Shown in pieces: positions 1 through 13,647 of a stretch of DNA of 64,000 nt. The position numbers and the translations under genes are program-made. Source of the DNA: Callaeas wilsoni (Eukaryota > Chordata > Aves > Passeriformes > Callaeidae); NCBI GenBank assembly GCA_013398955.1, contig VWPU01023991.1, forward strand, positions 1-64,000, read 5' to 3'. The notes below the pieces were generated by a model. It was not told the DNA's origin and searched no databases. It worked only from the letters and a program-made list of their open reading frames with translations. Numbering within the stretch: position 1 is the stretch's first letter; each line of letters opens with the position of its first letter.

Positions 1-462
1 TGTCCAAACCGAGACACTGACACAGCTTTGGGCACTGTAGATAATTTCTGTTGTGTTTCCTTTGTTACTCTGGGCTGTTTTATTTTGTTTGTTCTCTGTA
101 ACTCATTCTTGCTTGGGATATATTGAAGGAAAAGTGAATATTTGAAGAAGAAAGACTCCAACTTTCAAAGGAGGAAAAATCCAATAGCGTAGATTGCTCT
201 AATATTAAAATAACTTTCATACTTCATTCCTACTTATTCATTGTATGATTTTGAGTAAGGCATAGGAAGGTACGTATTTAAAGTGCACATAATATGAAAT
301 GAATGTAATGCACCTGTACTGAAATTGGAATTATTAGGACATATGTATGCAAATGAATCAAAGAAGCACACTAGTAATTGTAAAGAAAATCACATTGTGT
401 GCTTTCAATGTAATTAGTGTCCAGCAACTGTAAATCCATGAGTTCAGTGTGTGTGCCAGACC
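1..462. other. Unannotated AT-rich flank
   Basis: This stretch is AT-rich unique sequence left of the first LTR. I see no splice-flanked open frame, RNA gene or repeat family. Open frames here are short and run into the LTR, so they are not credible genes. Confidence 0.6.
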
Positions 463-467
463 AACTG

Positions 468-899
468 TGTCGGGGTTTAACCCCAGCCAACAACTGAGCC
501 CTGCACAGTGGCTTGCTCAGTCCCTGGTGCTGGGATGGGGGAGGAGTCAGAAGAGTAAAAGTCACAAAACTCCTGGGCTGAGATAAAGACAGATCAATAG
601 GTAAAGCAAAAGCCACATACACAAGTAAAGCAAGGAATTTGTTCACCCTTTCCCATGGGCAGGGAGGGGTTCAGCCATCCCTAGGGCTGTGTCCTCTGCC
701 AGCTTCTTGTGCCCGCCCAGCCTCCTTGCTGGCAGGGTCATGTGAGGAGCGGGAAAGGCCTTGGCTCTGCTTAAGAACTGCTTAGCAGTGATAGAAACAT
801 CCCTGTATCATCAATACTGTTTCCAGCACAAATCCAAAACATATTCCCATACTAGCTACTGTGGAGGAAATTGACACTATCCCAGCCAAAACCAGCACA
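468..899 (-). mobile_element. Solo LTR of an avian endogenous retrovirus (ERVL-like), internally deleted
   Basis: Seen: the plus-strand text begins TGTCGGGGTTTAACCCC and ends AAAACCAGCACA, so both ends keep the TG...CA termini of an LTR. Flanks read AACTG (463-467) and AACAG (900-904), a 5-bp target duplication with one difference. The sense strand is minus, where it starts TGTGCTGGTTTTGGCTGGG. Known: this is a very abundant bird LTR family, and 5-bp duplications fit ERVL-like elements. Inference: from memory of the family, a central block holding the TATA box is missing near 680, where a mid-LTR motif (GTTCAGCCATCC) runs directly into a more distal one (GGCTGTGTCC). CpGs are few, which suggests an old copy. 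No internal viral gene is attached, so it is a solo LTR left by recombination. The family name is uncertain; the LTR identity is not. Confidence 0.85.
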
Positions 900-904
900 A
901 ACAG

Positions 905-3900
905 CTATTTGGAACATTGGCAGTCTTTCTCCAAAGTGGCATATAAGATGCAATCTGAAGATTTTATCAAGGAACTGTAGCTTTGTGAATTCTTGTGATA
1001 AATGAATGCAAATAATATATTTCCCAGCATTCCAATTTGGTTTTCTTGCTATTTATGTTTAAAAAAAAAGCAAAACAAACACAACACTCCAGTCATCAGT
1101 GAATGATCCTGTGCAATTGTGTGGATTATAAGTACTTCAGCATTAGTATCTCTAATTCCAGCTCCTGAATCTTAAGTCAAATGACTGAAATAGCAGTAGA
1201 TAGCAGTGGTATATTAACCTTTTGGGATAGGGAACTGTCTTCATTTTGAATTATTTTTCTTTTATGTTAAGGTATATGAGCAAGAGTCAGCCCTCATGAA
1301 GAAGAGGTAGCTGCTGTTGTCTGTATTGCCCAGACTCTGCAACAGTGAACACATGCAGACAGTTCCTACTTCCCAATTCAAGTTGCCAGCTGGCTTTTAT
1401 ATTGTCACCTGTCTGTGTGGTGTGAGGCTGAAAGAAAGCACAAGGTTTGCCAAGAACAAACCAACTGATTTGGAATTGTGTTGTTGTGGAACTTTGGGAA
1501 GGTACCCTTCCTTACTCTGGAAAACAGAACCATGATTCTGATGGTTGGAAAGTAAATCACAAAATTCCACTGAAACTAAGGGAAATACACTAGGCTGCTA
1601 TACCAGGCAGTCTGTACTAAATTTTAAAAAAAGAGAAATCATTTCCATTATTTGAATGGATCTATATTTACCTGCAAAAGAATATCAAAACTGAATTAAA
1701 AGTTTGTTGTCCTGGGAAGTACAGTAGACTTGTTTTCTCTCCCTTAGAACAAAGTTAGCTGTTGCTTCAAATTCGCCCAGGCCTTGGAAGGGATGGACCT
1801 TCTGACTTAGAGCAAAATAGAAGAAACATGCCAGTGGAAGAAAACATCACTGGAGCTGAAGGTACTGCTTTGGAGCAAGTCCAAGGTATCCTCTGTTGTT
1901 TTTTCTTAAGAACTGTTCACTTTATTATATCTCCAGAACTTAAAAGTTTTGTAAGTCCAGCCTTCAGTGCTCTTGCAGCTCTTTACCTACAATTTGCGAC
2001 ATAGCGACTGCTGCTAGTCACAGCAACCCATTGGAAAAGCTGCTGCTAGTTCTAATTCAGTCAGGTGGTGTCAGACTGCAGAAGGTATTTCAAATAGGTT
2101 AGAGGGCCTGCTTAGTTAAAATAAAATAACAGGTAACACAGAAAAAGTAGCATCTTATTGTTTCTCCAAGAAGCATGTAGCATGCTCCTCCTAAGTATGG
2201 GCTAATTGGGTTTTGCAAGAGCATCACAAACTCTATTTCCAGCAGTAGTATGTTCTCTTTGAAACAGATTTCCTGTTGTCTGGAAAAGTCGCTTTTTTAC
2301 TTGTTTTGTGGAAAGAATGCTTCCTGGTTTTTTTTAAGGGCTAACTTTTCTTGGAAATGTTTTGCTATTGCCCTAGAATGGGTGAGTATGCTATGGATGC
2401 AGAATTAAGAAGTAGCCAGAATGTAGCCTGCTCAAAAAGACTGACATAAATTCACTAGGTCAGGTGAGCTTTTAAAGATGAGTGGATGCTCTTTGGCTGC
2501 CACAGAATAAGGGAAAATGAGAATTTGTAAAATCCAGTCCAGCTTAATTATAAAGCAGCACCTGTCTGAAAAATTATTTTTTGCTTGTACAGAAGCAACT
2601 TGCTCAGCATTGAACTTTGGCTGAGAGTGGAAAATAAAATGTAGTCATTCTTTCTGGTTTCAACCTAGAGATTGGCAAGCAATGCTCTTGGCTCTATAAA
2701 TGCATGAGGCAGTCAGATTTTTGATATATATTGACTCAAAAATGTAAAGCATTGGGAGCCTATAGCAGCACTAAACTTTTATGCTATCTTAACAACAAAG
2801 TAGTGAAGGAGAGAACGAGGGAAAACGTGCAAATGTTCTACCAACTTTTTTACGGTTGTTAGCAGATAACCTTGGGAAAAGGTGTTTATTTGAACAATTG
2901 CTTCAAAAAAAAGGAAAGAGAAATTTTGTGCATACTTCACATTCTAACAGTTAAAACACAGTGTCCATTTTTAATCATGTTCTTGCTGTAGCAATTTGAC
3001 ACCTAGTTCTTTTAATTTAAAATGTCTCCAGTGTGGGAGCTACTGTTTTTCTTGAAAACATCATGGTATTTTACGCTAAACTGTAATAAGTGGGTTCCCT
3101 TCCACCTGCAATTTTTTTTTTCATTGGGCATAATCTTCCTTAGCATACAAAAAAAAATTCCTAAAAATGCCCAACTTACCCTATCTTTTCTTGATGTAAA
3201 TTGATAAGTTATGCTGTTGTACTGGGTTGGTATTTTCAACCTATGGGTCTTTGATGAAGAGCACAAAATACTTATTAAATAAAGAATGAGTGCAACAGAT
3301 TAAACGTAGGTGGAAGACATGCAGACAGTGGATCAGATTCTTAACTTCTTCATTCTTGCTAATGTGTGATTATATGAATACATATTTGATCTCCATGTTT
3401 TATGCAAGCACTTTTAAGGGCAAGATTAGAAAGCCAAACTGTGAACTGCAAATGTAATCTGAAATCAATAAAATTAAATTAAGTAGAGAAAGGTTACATT
3501 ATAAATACTGCATTTGGAATGCAAAATTTAATGATCAAATGTAAACTGAAGAATTACAAAAAATCAAACAGAATGATTAATCACAGGTAACACTTCCAGC
3601 AGTGGTTTTTTTTCTTACCAATATGACTTCGTGCAAGAATAGTGATTTCCTTCTCAGTAGCATTGACAAGATCTATACTTAAATCATGTCACATGGAATA
3701 TATAGTGGGAGATTTGAAAGGAGTCTGAAAAAGGGAAATGAAAATAAATATATTTGTCTCTATCCACTGTGACCGATTTTTAAACTAATTAGGTTTGTTT
3801 ATTCTAGAAGGTAAGGCCTGGACATGGATTTAACAGTCCACAGTGTGTTAAGTTTTTGGATTTAATTATATTGATCAATAAGAGAGTCTTGCAAGGATAA

Positions 3901-6900
3901 GGGGGAAAAAAAGCAATTTAATTTTCAAGAAAAAAGATGGCACTTACTATGTGTAAATAACAGAATTATTTTCTCACGGGGGGATATGATGCAATTGATG
4001 CAGGATAAGGATATTTTAGACAGGCATCTGTTTTTGAATCTTGCTTCAGGACAGGAAGATGGACTAAGCAGGCTTTTAAAACTTTTTCTTCAATGTATAG
4101 TACAGCAATAATGATAAGAATGATAAAGTGATTCTGTTTGTCTTGGGTGTTCTGTGTCCCATCAAATAGGGAATAAGCTATGCTTAATTTTGGGAAATAG
4201 GCATTTTCAGAGTGAGGGGGTGCTCTCAGAAAACACTGTTGTTTTGACTGGCGACCTGGCAGGAATGAGTAAGTAGATTAAATTTATATACAACCTCCCC
4301 TTGCTAAGAGCATCCAATTTCTTCTGATTTTAATGAGTTCTGAATGGAGAATTTGTTTCTTGCTAAAGGACAATAGTTTAATTGTCATTCAGCTAGATTC
4401 ATATTCCACATCAGGGATATGGGGTTTTTTTGTTTGTTTGTTTGTTGGGGTTTTTTTGGTTTTTGTTTTGTTTTGTTTTGTTTTTTGGTTTTTTGGGTTT
4501 TTTTGTTTGGGGATTTTTTTAAACTAATATGTATTTTAAAATATGTGTGTGTAGGAAGTATATTCTAGTTATGAAAGGTCAGTCTTCTGGCTCTATATCT
4601 ATATCTTCCTTGTTGGGAACAAGCTCTTATCATGCTGGAGTTGAACTTGGATGTCTGGCCTGGGAAACCACAGGCTGAAATTTCCTTTGGATGTATCCAG
4701 TTTTTCAGCCAAAAGTCTGTATTGCTTAAAGCTACTCTTCCTCACTGATTTGCTCTAGAATCTTGCTTGCATACCTGATTCCTAACTTCTTGCATGCATT
4801 TTCTATCTTTTGCAGGCTGAGTTTTCAGTCCGTAGATACTTCTTAAAGAGCAAGAGAAATATAATTCAGAGCTGTTTCACTTAAATAACAGTCCTTCACA
4901 AACTGCGAGGATATGCCATCCTTTGGGTGGGAATTTCTGCCATGTTTATGTGAAGATACAGATTTCTCTTTTATTGTAAGATTTCTGTAATATCAGAGCC
5001 TCGAACATTTTAGCATAGTCCCCTTGGTTCCCAGTTTGTCACTTTTCCACTGTGATGATGGATGGTTTTAGCAAAAAGGCTGAAGCACTTGGCTGTCCGC
5101 ATGAGCAATGACTGATCAGACCAAGAGTGCTATAAAGCTCAGTTGCCACTTCTGCTATCCCTTTTCTGCTGCTGAAAACTGGTAATTTTTCTTTTAGAAG
5201 TGCAGAGGGAATGACTGCCTTCCCATCCCCCTGCTTCCAGCTGTGAAGTTGTAGTTTCTCCACACTAAAACAATGTCAGCACATTTGGTGTCTTTTCCGT
5301 CCTGTGCTGTAAAGACATTGTATAATTCAGTGTGGGGCTTCTTGGATTTCTTGATAATAATGTCAGCATAGCTGCACGTGATACAGCACTTGCATCTTCC
5401 TTTTTATCACTCAGAGTAAGACTGCAATAAAATATTTGAAGGTAGTTGTCAGCTAGTTCATTTCTGTCAGTCTGACTGAACAGCCTCGTAGTATTCTGCA
5501 GGAGATGCAAAGTCACTTTTTACCAGAATAGAAGAGTTTTGCTTTTCAGTTTAAGCTTACTAATATTTATTGGAAACGAAAATCTGTCACTCATTTGAAA
5601 GTGACTTGAAGAATCTTGGTAAGTATTGTCAGTATTTTCATCTAGATAAATTTAGTATCATGGGACCTTTTATTTAAACACATGTATTTCAGTTACACAC
5701 CCACCTTTTGTGGCTCAGTGTGCTGCACAGTAATATTTGAATGTGCTTTGAACTGAATACATCCCAAGCTCTGCCTCTTCTCTGGGTGCAACCTTTTTTT
5801 TCCCTGCAGTTATCACCAGCAGTTGAAAAGTTGGATAGGAATTTAATTCTAAGGCTTAGATCATTTCAGTTTCAGGGTCTGTGCTCATGCAGAGCACCTG
5901 TATGAGAAGGTCACTTCCCTACTTGATGTAGATGATTTTCGTCTGAGGCAGCAAGTTGCCTTGAGGCACTTGAAGCAAAGCTAAGAGAATTTTGAAATAA
6001 AACTTGATCCTTTCATTTCCATTTAAGTTAATGCCATGAAGAAAAACAATCCTTCCTACAACTGGAGTTAAAGTTATTACACAGGAGAAGGAATGAAAAT
6101 TTCCAGGTTTCCAGGTAGGAATTATGTTTCCTCTGCAACTTTCTATTTTGGATTTCTATTAGCGTATATTTTTGGCTTTTATAGTTAGAAAATATTAGCT
6201 GCAATTGAGATGGAAGATGCCTCACTTCAGAGACAGTCAAATGACAATTTCAGCTAATACCAATGTGAACACTGTATTTTGCATTGTTTTGCTGTGGTTT
6301 TTTGTAACTATCTTCTTTTTGTTTTGTTTTTCAACATAAGTCAACATTTAGCTATGCTTGAGAAGTAGCATGAGTTTTCCTTGTACAGTGCCTTTCATTT
6401 TTGGAACACTGCACTATGCTTTCCAAAAATTGGAAAGTTGGAAACAGAAAATCTTTTAACAGTGCCTCGCCCATTTCATACCGAAGAAACTCGACAAGGA
6501 GTTCTATTGAACCAGCGGAAGAGCCTTGTAATAGTGCTGTCAAAGGACTGTGGGAGTACTGAATCTCCCAACACTCTCTCTGTCAGGAATCCAGAGCGTT
6601 TTTACTAGGGAAAGGTTCTAATCTGGGTTATGGATCAGGCAGTTGATTTCTGTTTTCTCCTAACACAGTAATAATGAGAATATAACACTTTTCTTCCTCA
6701 TATGAATCTGAAGTGTAGAATGTTTTACCAGAATGGGTAATAAGTTTGTTTATCTGAATCAGATTTGTAACACTGCAATGTCACCACTCCCCCAAAAACC
6801 CTAAAAAATTCCTTAATTTGCTTTCCTTTTCATGAGGTTTTCATAGGAATGTTTTCCTGTTCTGTCTCACAAAACCTACCTCCCAGCCATTTTATTACAA

Positions 6901-9900
6901 GTGGTGAGAATGTTGTTTGAAAACTAAATGAAAAAATAATCTTTTTTGAAGCAGTTCAGGGACAACACCTTGCTGTGTTATACATTGCTTCGTGAGAGCT
7001 TAACTCGGTTTCCAGACTGTACAAAGAAAAACTCCTGCTATAAGTCCTTCACACACAGACCCCAGGGGAAGCTGGTGAACACTTGAGGGCTGGGCCTTTG
7101 CATGCAAGAGTCTTTCCACACAGCAAATGGTCCAAAGAGAAACTTCTATAAATAGTGTAATTTCCAGCTGCAGAGGTTTCTGTCCTTTTCTGTGGATTCC
7201 TTGCCAAACGTTTTCTGAGTTCTGAAGTAGAAATGGTTCTGTAGCCAGCGTGCACTTAAATAGCCCATGGAGAGCTGTATTAGATTTTTGTTGGCTTTTG
7301 TTTGAACTTTTAAACTGTCAGATTATTTTAGCAGCATCTGTAGAAAAGCGCTGCCTCTTGATGTTGCTTGCTCTTTTCCTTTGTAACAACATAGTAAAAC
7401 CAGGCTGTGGCTGATATCTCTGTAACATTTATTCCAAGGGTATTGCATTGCCATGCAGCACTTTTCTGAACAGTGTCTTCTTTGCCTTAGAGTACAAAGG
7501 ACTATAACTCAACAAAACTTTTTGAACAAAGGGGATATAGATTTATTTGCAGATTTCTCATCGCAAGTTTTGGCACTTCTTGTGTCTGAAGAAACTGTAT
7601 TGAGAAAAAGTTAATTTGTCTATCAGATGATTTTGAAAGTGAAATATAGTTAATGGTCATAAATCAGAAGTGAGAAAAGCTCCATTTAAGGGATCATGTT
7701 TAACAGAATAACTGTGCTGTGACAACTTTCAAGTATTAAGTAGCTGAAATATTTATTTATAAATAAGGCATGCAAAGATACAGCTGGTTTATCAAGAATC
7801 AAGTTTCATCAAGTACTTGATCCTGGCAAATGTGTCTGTGTTGCCACAGCATTTTTGCACTTTTGGAGAGTATTAGTGCAAGTTTCAATGTTCCCTTCTT
7901 ATAGGTAGTTTCTGGTTATTTCGTAACTTTTTACTCCAATATTGCAAAATCTCTTAATATTGTGATCGTACCTCTAAATTCAGGAATCTTCTACAAAGAC
8001 GTCTTAAAATTAGAGTTATAAGTTCATGCTTTGGGATGCATAGCATTTTTGTAATGTCATGGAGAACTTTGCATAGAGACTACTCTTGAGGGAGCTTGGA
8101 GCTTGTTAGTGGCAAGATCTGTTTCCATTGCAGGAGGCTGTGGTAAGATGGCAAGAGAAAGTACTGGGCCCTGAAGGTCGTCCAGCAAAAATTATTTCCT
8201 TCTTTTTGTTTACAGGGCACATTCTGACATCATTTGAGGCAACTACAGTTTGGTAATGCAATTCATGACATGTCATGTACAGCAGATGGATGCATGCCAG
8301 TGTTTCAAGGAATCAAAATGTTTTTTTCTCTAGGTTGTTCTGGAGAAGTCCTAGTCCAGAATTTTTTTTTTTAAACAAGATTTTTTTTCAGATGTTTTTA
8401 TTAAATCTTAAAAAGCAGCTGCAGTTGCTGGCAAGTATCTGAATGAGCTCCCAATGATATTCCTAAAGTACTCTGTCAAACGAATTACTTATTCATTCCA
8501 ACATGCTACCTACTGGTGATGAGTTTACCACCAAACATAATTTCTGCATTTTCGAACTGCTATGAGTTGCAGCTGTGTTACTGTCTGGAGAGTCAAAAAT
8601 GTATAGTTGTGGTCTTTCTTTGTAAATGAAGACGAATAATTATAAGAAACCTTGACATGGTGATCTTAATTTGGAAAAAAAAAAAAAACAAAAACCAAAA
8701 AAGAATGCCAAAGTAATACCTTTAGGATTTTAAACTAGTAAAATACCTATTGTTCATTGTGTACCTTGCCAGTAAAGGCTTGCAGATTTGATGCAGGGGA
8801 TTTAGCATTTGTAAATAATTTGTAATAAAATCTAATCCCTTATGTGCCGTGGAAAGCAGAAGGAAATGATAGTTGCAGTTAAACAACTGATAGATTGAGA
8901 GTTGCAATTATGCTTCATTAACCAAGCATTGAGTGCCAGCTGCTCGATAGGACTCAGGTTCCATTCTGGAACCCCCAGGTTTTGGTGCAGCCTAACCCAA
9001 TTGAACCCAGCTGAAACTGCTAGTCATTATTTCTTCTGAATTTTTAACTGTAAATCACTTCAGTGTGTGTTTTCTTGCATCAATCTACAGCCATTTAAAC
9101 ATAAACATTCCACTGGAGTTTTAGCTGGATAGAACTACGGTAGAAAGTTGCCAGCAAAATGATCATGTTCAGATCCCTTGCTTCAAGAGAAGGTATAACT
9201 GAGGCTAAAAGCAGAACATTTTTTACAGCAGTGAGAAGCATCATACATGGGCTTGGTTCAGTAGCTAAATGTCACAGTAATGACTATGGGAACCATACAG
9301 TACTGTGAGAAAAGAACAAGGAAAAAGGAAAGTGTATTGTGAGAGGAGGACAAGAAAATGGGAGTGTGCTGTTGTCTGGCAGGAGGAGGAGCGAGAAGGT
9401 TCTTTGCGCCCTTTATGCCTTCTCCTTTAGCTTTTATGTGTATGTTAACCATTCAGACTTCTGATTACTTCACCTAAACAGGATGAATATTTTGTCAAAA
9501 ACACTACTGCTTTATGGGGTATTTGGAAAAATGATAAACCCTTCAAATCAGCATTTTATCCCAAAACCTACCTCAGTCTAGGTTCTGCTCTCTGGATACG
9601 TCAGTTGGAGGTTGAGGCTATAAATAGCATCCTAGAGTTCTGTACTTCCATGAAAGGCTTGGCTTTGATCTTAGTACACTGTATGATGTTAGAAGATTAT
9701 TAGAAATTAAATGAATTCTTTGTAAATATTGTGTTTGATATTTGGCAGTGGTATAAAAAATGTTGTAAAAACCCATGAAATATCACAAACTGAAATGCAA
9801 TTGCCTACTGTTGATATAGAGTGTTGTTTTTTGTGCCACAAATATTTTCGACCATCCAAACTGTGAAGTATAAGATTGTGTCAAACAAAGTAGAACTCAG

Positions 9901-12900
9901 TGTACCAAACAGAAACCACCTTAACAGAGACAGTAAGTAATAAAAATGAATCCATGAAACAATTCAGTCTTCAATTCTGGTTGCTAGAGATATTTTTTGA
10001 GGTTGGTCAAGGCTGACAAACTGTAGCATTTGAGCAATGACTGCTCTAATTAGTTTGAAAAATAAAAATGAAGATTACTGCTTATATGTTCGTATTTCTT
10101 TTAAACAAGGAAATCTGCTAATCGTAATTTTTTCATATTCTGAATAACATTTGCCAAGGCCACCTCAGTCAGATATACTGTAGCAATTTGATGTCCCTCC
10201 CCCTCTCTCCGAATGTGCCATTAATAGAAAGCTTCAGTGCTGGGCCAGGTAGAAGTGTTAACCTGGGGCTGTTCAAGAGAGTCAAATCTAGGAGCTGCTG
10301 TGACAACTAAATTCACACTGGTGTTAGCTGTGGAATTTTGTGCTTTTCTAGCACCGCTCAGGACAAAAGTTTTGCTTCTGCATGTGCTGGAGGTTTGAGC
10401 TTTATTCCCTTTGCTTTGTTTTACCCTGGTGTTTTGTGGTACAGGTGCTTTCTCTTCATCTGAATGAAGCATCACCCTCCTCTAGTGGTCGTGATCCTCA
10501 GCTGGAAGAACTCATCCTTGCTGCAAGTGCTGTGGTTTAGTTTGTTCAGAGGCTGTTTAATATCATGTGGCTCTTGCAGAATGTGGCTTCTTCTCCAGGT
10601 TAGAGACGTCACCCCTGCTCTCTTTTCTTGACTCTTAAAATTTTTTTTTAAGTTTATAAAAAATGTGAAATTTGGTCTATTGGTTTTCTTGTTCTGGCAT
10701 GTAAATTGCTTAAGTTGACCAATTTGGTGTGGTAGCTGATCAAACTTGAGTTTGTCAGCTGTGATTGTGTTCCTCAGATGCTAGAACTAATTATAAACTG
10801 ATTTTACAACAGCTCTGTTTGAACAGTATTCCTGTGCAAAAATTTTAAGATTCAAGGCAAAAAAAGATAGACCATTGTATTTCATCAGTCATACTTGAGT
10901 ATTTCTTATTTCAGATGTTTTTTTCTTTGTGAGTTTAATTTTTGTGGAAAATTATCCCAGCACACTGTGCCAAATGTGACTTATTATCCACCAGCATTCT
11001 TGATTTCTATGGGGCTCATAGGAGTTAAACCCAGTATCTCATCCTCTAATTGCTTTATTTTGTCTTTAGTGAGTTTGTTCTAATCCTTGAATCAGCTACA
11101 GCATTAAGCTCAGATGAGCCCTTGGGACTGAGCAGTTCTGTGAATATTGACATAGGCTTATAAGGAAGAACAATTTGTCTTGTAGAATTCAGAAAATACA
11201 TTCATACATGAACTCAAAGGCTGTAGTTGGGGAGTACAGTATTTGTGTAAGAGGCTAAGAAAAGGAGTGAAAGTTTGCTCAGAAGTGCAGTTTATCCTAA
11301 GTAATTTACACTTGTAAAGGCTGAAAAGTGCCAGAAACTGGATACTAAAATGTGAGCTTATGTTGAGCTGCATTGAATTTTAAGTGATCCACATGAATGG
11401 GGAAATCCTAATGTTGCATATGAAGCAATGATCCATGAGCTGACCACTAACTCCTCAGGAGTTAATGTTTTATTTTTCTAGTAAGAGCAAAAATTTAAAA
11501 AAAAAAAAAAGCTTCCACAGCTATCTTGTTTTGTTTGAGAGGAGCTGAAATGCAGTTGCTTATCTATGTCCAGATTCTGCTCAGACTTGCCAGCAGCACA
11601 AGTGGAATTGATGAGAGGAGTCAGGGAAAAGCATCAATCAACTTTGTAAAGTGTGTGCTAGGAAATCTAATTATCTGATTATGCTGCAACACCATGAAGG
11701 CAGGGTAACAGGGAATGGCTGTGGGATTAGTGAGCTTTGTGGCAGTTTCCCCAGAAAGCAAAGTTGAAAAGCATTATATTCAAGCTGAGTACTGTGTATG
11801 CCATCTTTTTCTTCTGCTTTTTTTTTTTCTTGCAACGGGAATTGTGGATTAGTATAAAACTAATTAATTTCACATGTATATAGGAGTAACTTCTGTGTTC
11901 AGCTAGGCAGAAGGACCAGTGCAGTGCACATATAACAAAATCCAAACTGTTGCATAAAGGAAATACATCTTTTATATCCACAGGAAAGTCATTAGGAGTG
12001 ATACAATTTTGCCCTTTACATGGCTGAGTGTGGGGTGGGTAGAGGTGACCTGCAGAGTCAAGTGAGTGGGTTCTGAGTGGGTCAGGACATGAGATTCCGT
12101 TTGTGAAGGGTTATAGGATGTTTATGGGATGTTTCCTAGCTATGGAGGCTGGGGGAAGAACTGCTCTTGGTAGCATTTCTCCTCAGCACTCAGCAGCAGC
12201 CACAAGAATCCTTTTTATCTTTATTACAGTAGCTATTGCAAAGTCTCTGTTCCCCTGCAGGCAGCTGGTGAAGTGGCCCAGAAAATGGTGGGGAAGAGTG
12301 AATCAGTATAAAATGTGTGTACTGACTGATCAGTGAATCCAAGATCTTACTACAAAAGGAATATTTTGTACGGTTTTATGTTAGCTTTGAAGAGTAGTTT
12401 CTCACTTTTTCAAGTATATATGTATTCTGATTACTATCAGTTTTATCTGTGTGATCACAGGTCTAACTGTCATTACTGAAGAACAATGTGCTGTCTTAGT
12501 ATCTGCCGAAGAGATCAAATCATAACTTTTTCTAGGGTAGGCAAAACATTTTGCAGAAAGAATTACCACCTGCATTATATTGTACCCTTTTTATTTTATC
12601 AGCAGGGTGATGATATTTTAACAGAAGCCAGATATTTTAAATATGACTTGTCTGTCCTACAGTTGGCCAAGATTTAGAAGTCTGTTATGACTTCTTGTTC
12701 AAAAGACTGGATATTATTTGATTATGGAGAAGCCATAGTTTCAGTTTGTTGGTGACAGAGGTGTGCAGTGCAGCAGGTCTGCTGCAAGCTTTGAGGTCAC
12801 TGTTTGGAGAGTTCTTAACTGACCTGTTTTTTCACTGAAATTCTGTTTTCTTTCATTAGCTTAAAAAAGAAAGGTATGAGCTTTTGTAAAAATGGATCAA

Positions 12901-13322
12901 TTTCTTTGGAACGTTTCCTGTATCTTTTATTCTTTTTCAGATGAATTTTAGTATATTTCAGGTGAGTCAGTGGCCTTGCCTGACAGGCAAATCCCTGCTG
13001 AGAAGATACTCCTTTCCAAGTGCCATTCTTGTGTAGATGACAAACAAACAAAAAAGTCTTAAAAATTTGCAACTTTTTTCATTTCCTCCCACCCCTCTTT
13101 TTTTATGTGAACCTATTAGAAATCCTTTGCAGTTTTTCAGATGACATCAAGTGATATGTAAATTTCTCTCTAGAAGGAATTGAAATTAGGGGGTTTTTTT
13201 TCCCTTTTTAAACAAAATTTTAGCTCACTTCTGGTACCATTTAATGTATCATTCACAGGAGTGTATGTAAGAATGTGGCCTTTATTTCTTGATCCTTAAC
13301 CTAGATTATAATAAAATAGGTC
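905..13322. other. AT-rich unique sequence, no gene recognised
   Basis: This 12-kb stretch holds only short open frames of chance size. Visible simple sequence includes a G/T-rich tract at 4421-4520, an A run near 8675-8687, a T run near 8361-8371, an A run near 11498-11511 and a T run near 11819-11829. A polypyrimidine-plus-AG acceptor occurs at 1731-1747, followed by donor-like GT sites at about 1861 and 1887. All three frames between them contain a stop, so any exon there would be non-coding or terminal. I see no CR1 LINE body, tRNA or processed pseudogene that I can name. Confidence 0.5.
4421..4520. repeat. G/T-rich low-complexity tract
   Basis: About 100 bases consist almost only of T and G: first GTTT units, then TTTTG units, then runs of T broken by GG or GGG. 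It is a strongly strand-asymmetric (pyrimidine/G) simple sequence. A hydrophobic open frame that crosses it is an artefact of TTT and TTG codons. Confidence 0.85.
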
Positions 13323-13328
13323 TTCTGT

Positions 13329-13641
13329 TGTTACAAAGCCGAGCGACACAGAGTCCCCAGGCAGGTGCAAGAGAGAGCCCTTTCTTGCACAACCCAGACC
13401 TTTTTAAGCAGGTAGGCCGTTATCAGTTACATTCCATTTAAGCACAACAAATGAAATTCAACCAACCACCATAAATCATGATGTGAACACGTAATGGTTA
13501 TATAACTTCTTTTTCTACCTCTAATTCAGCTGAGTCACTTTCCCATAGTCCTTTTCTGCTCAGCCGAAGTAGCAGGCCTGAGCCATGATTTTACAAGGGT
13601 AACAAGGCTCTTCTTTTGTCAGGTTTTACCTATATGCAACA
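13329..13641 (-). mobile_element. Short solo LTR, class II (ERVK/alpharetrovirus-like), antisense
   Basis: Seen: the plus strand reads TGTTACAAAGCC at 13329 and TATATGCAACA ending at 13641, giving TG...CA termini. The 6 bases on the left are TTCTGT (13323-13328) and on the right TTTTGT (13642-13647), a 6-bp duplication with one change. Read on the minus strand, the terminal part has the pyrimidine-rich, CpG-bearing look of U5 (CTCTGTGTCGCTCGG). Upstream are two TATA-like candidates, one near 13497-13506 and one near 13401-13408. Known: 6-bp duplications and LTRs of about 300 bp fit class II avian retroviruses. Inference: this is a solo LTR in the minus orientation. I cannot assign a named family, and the promoter choice is open. 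No primer-binding site or viral gene adjoins it. Confidence 0.7.
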
Positions 13642-13647
13642 TTTTGT

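Noticed and set aside
4333..4527. A Phe/Val/Leu-rich frame that looks like a membrane protein
   Set aside because: It is produced by the G/T low-complexity tract, where TTT, TTG and GTT codons give hydrophobic residues.
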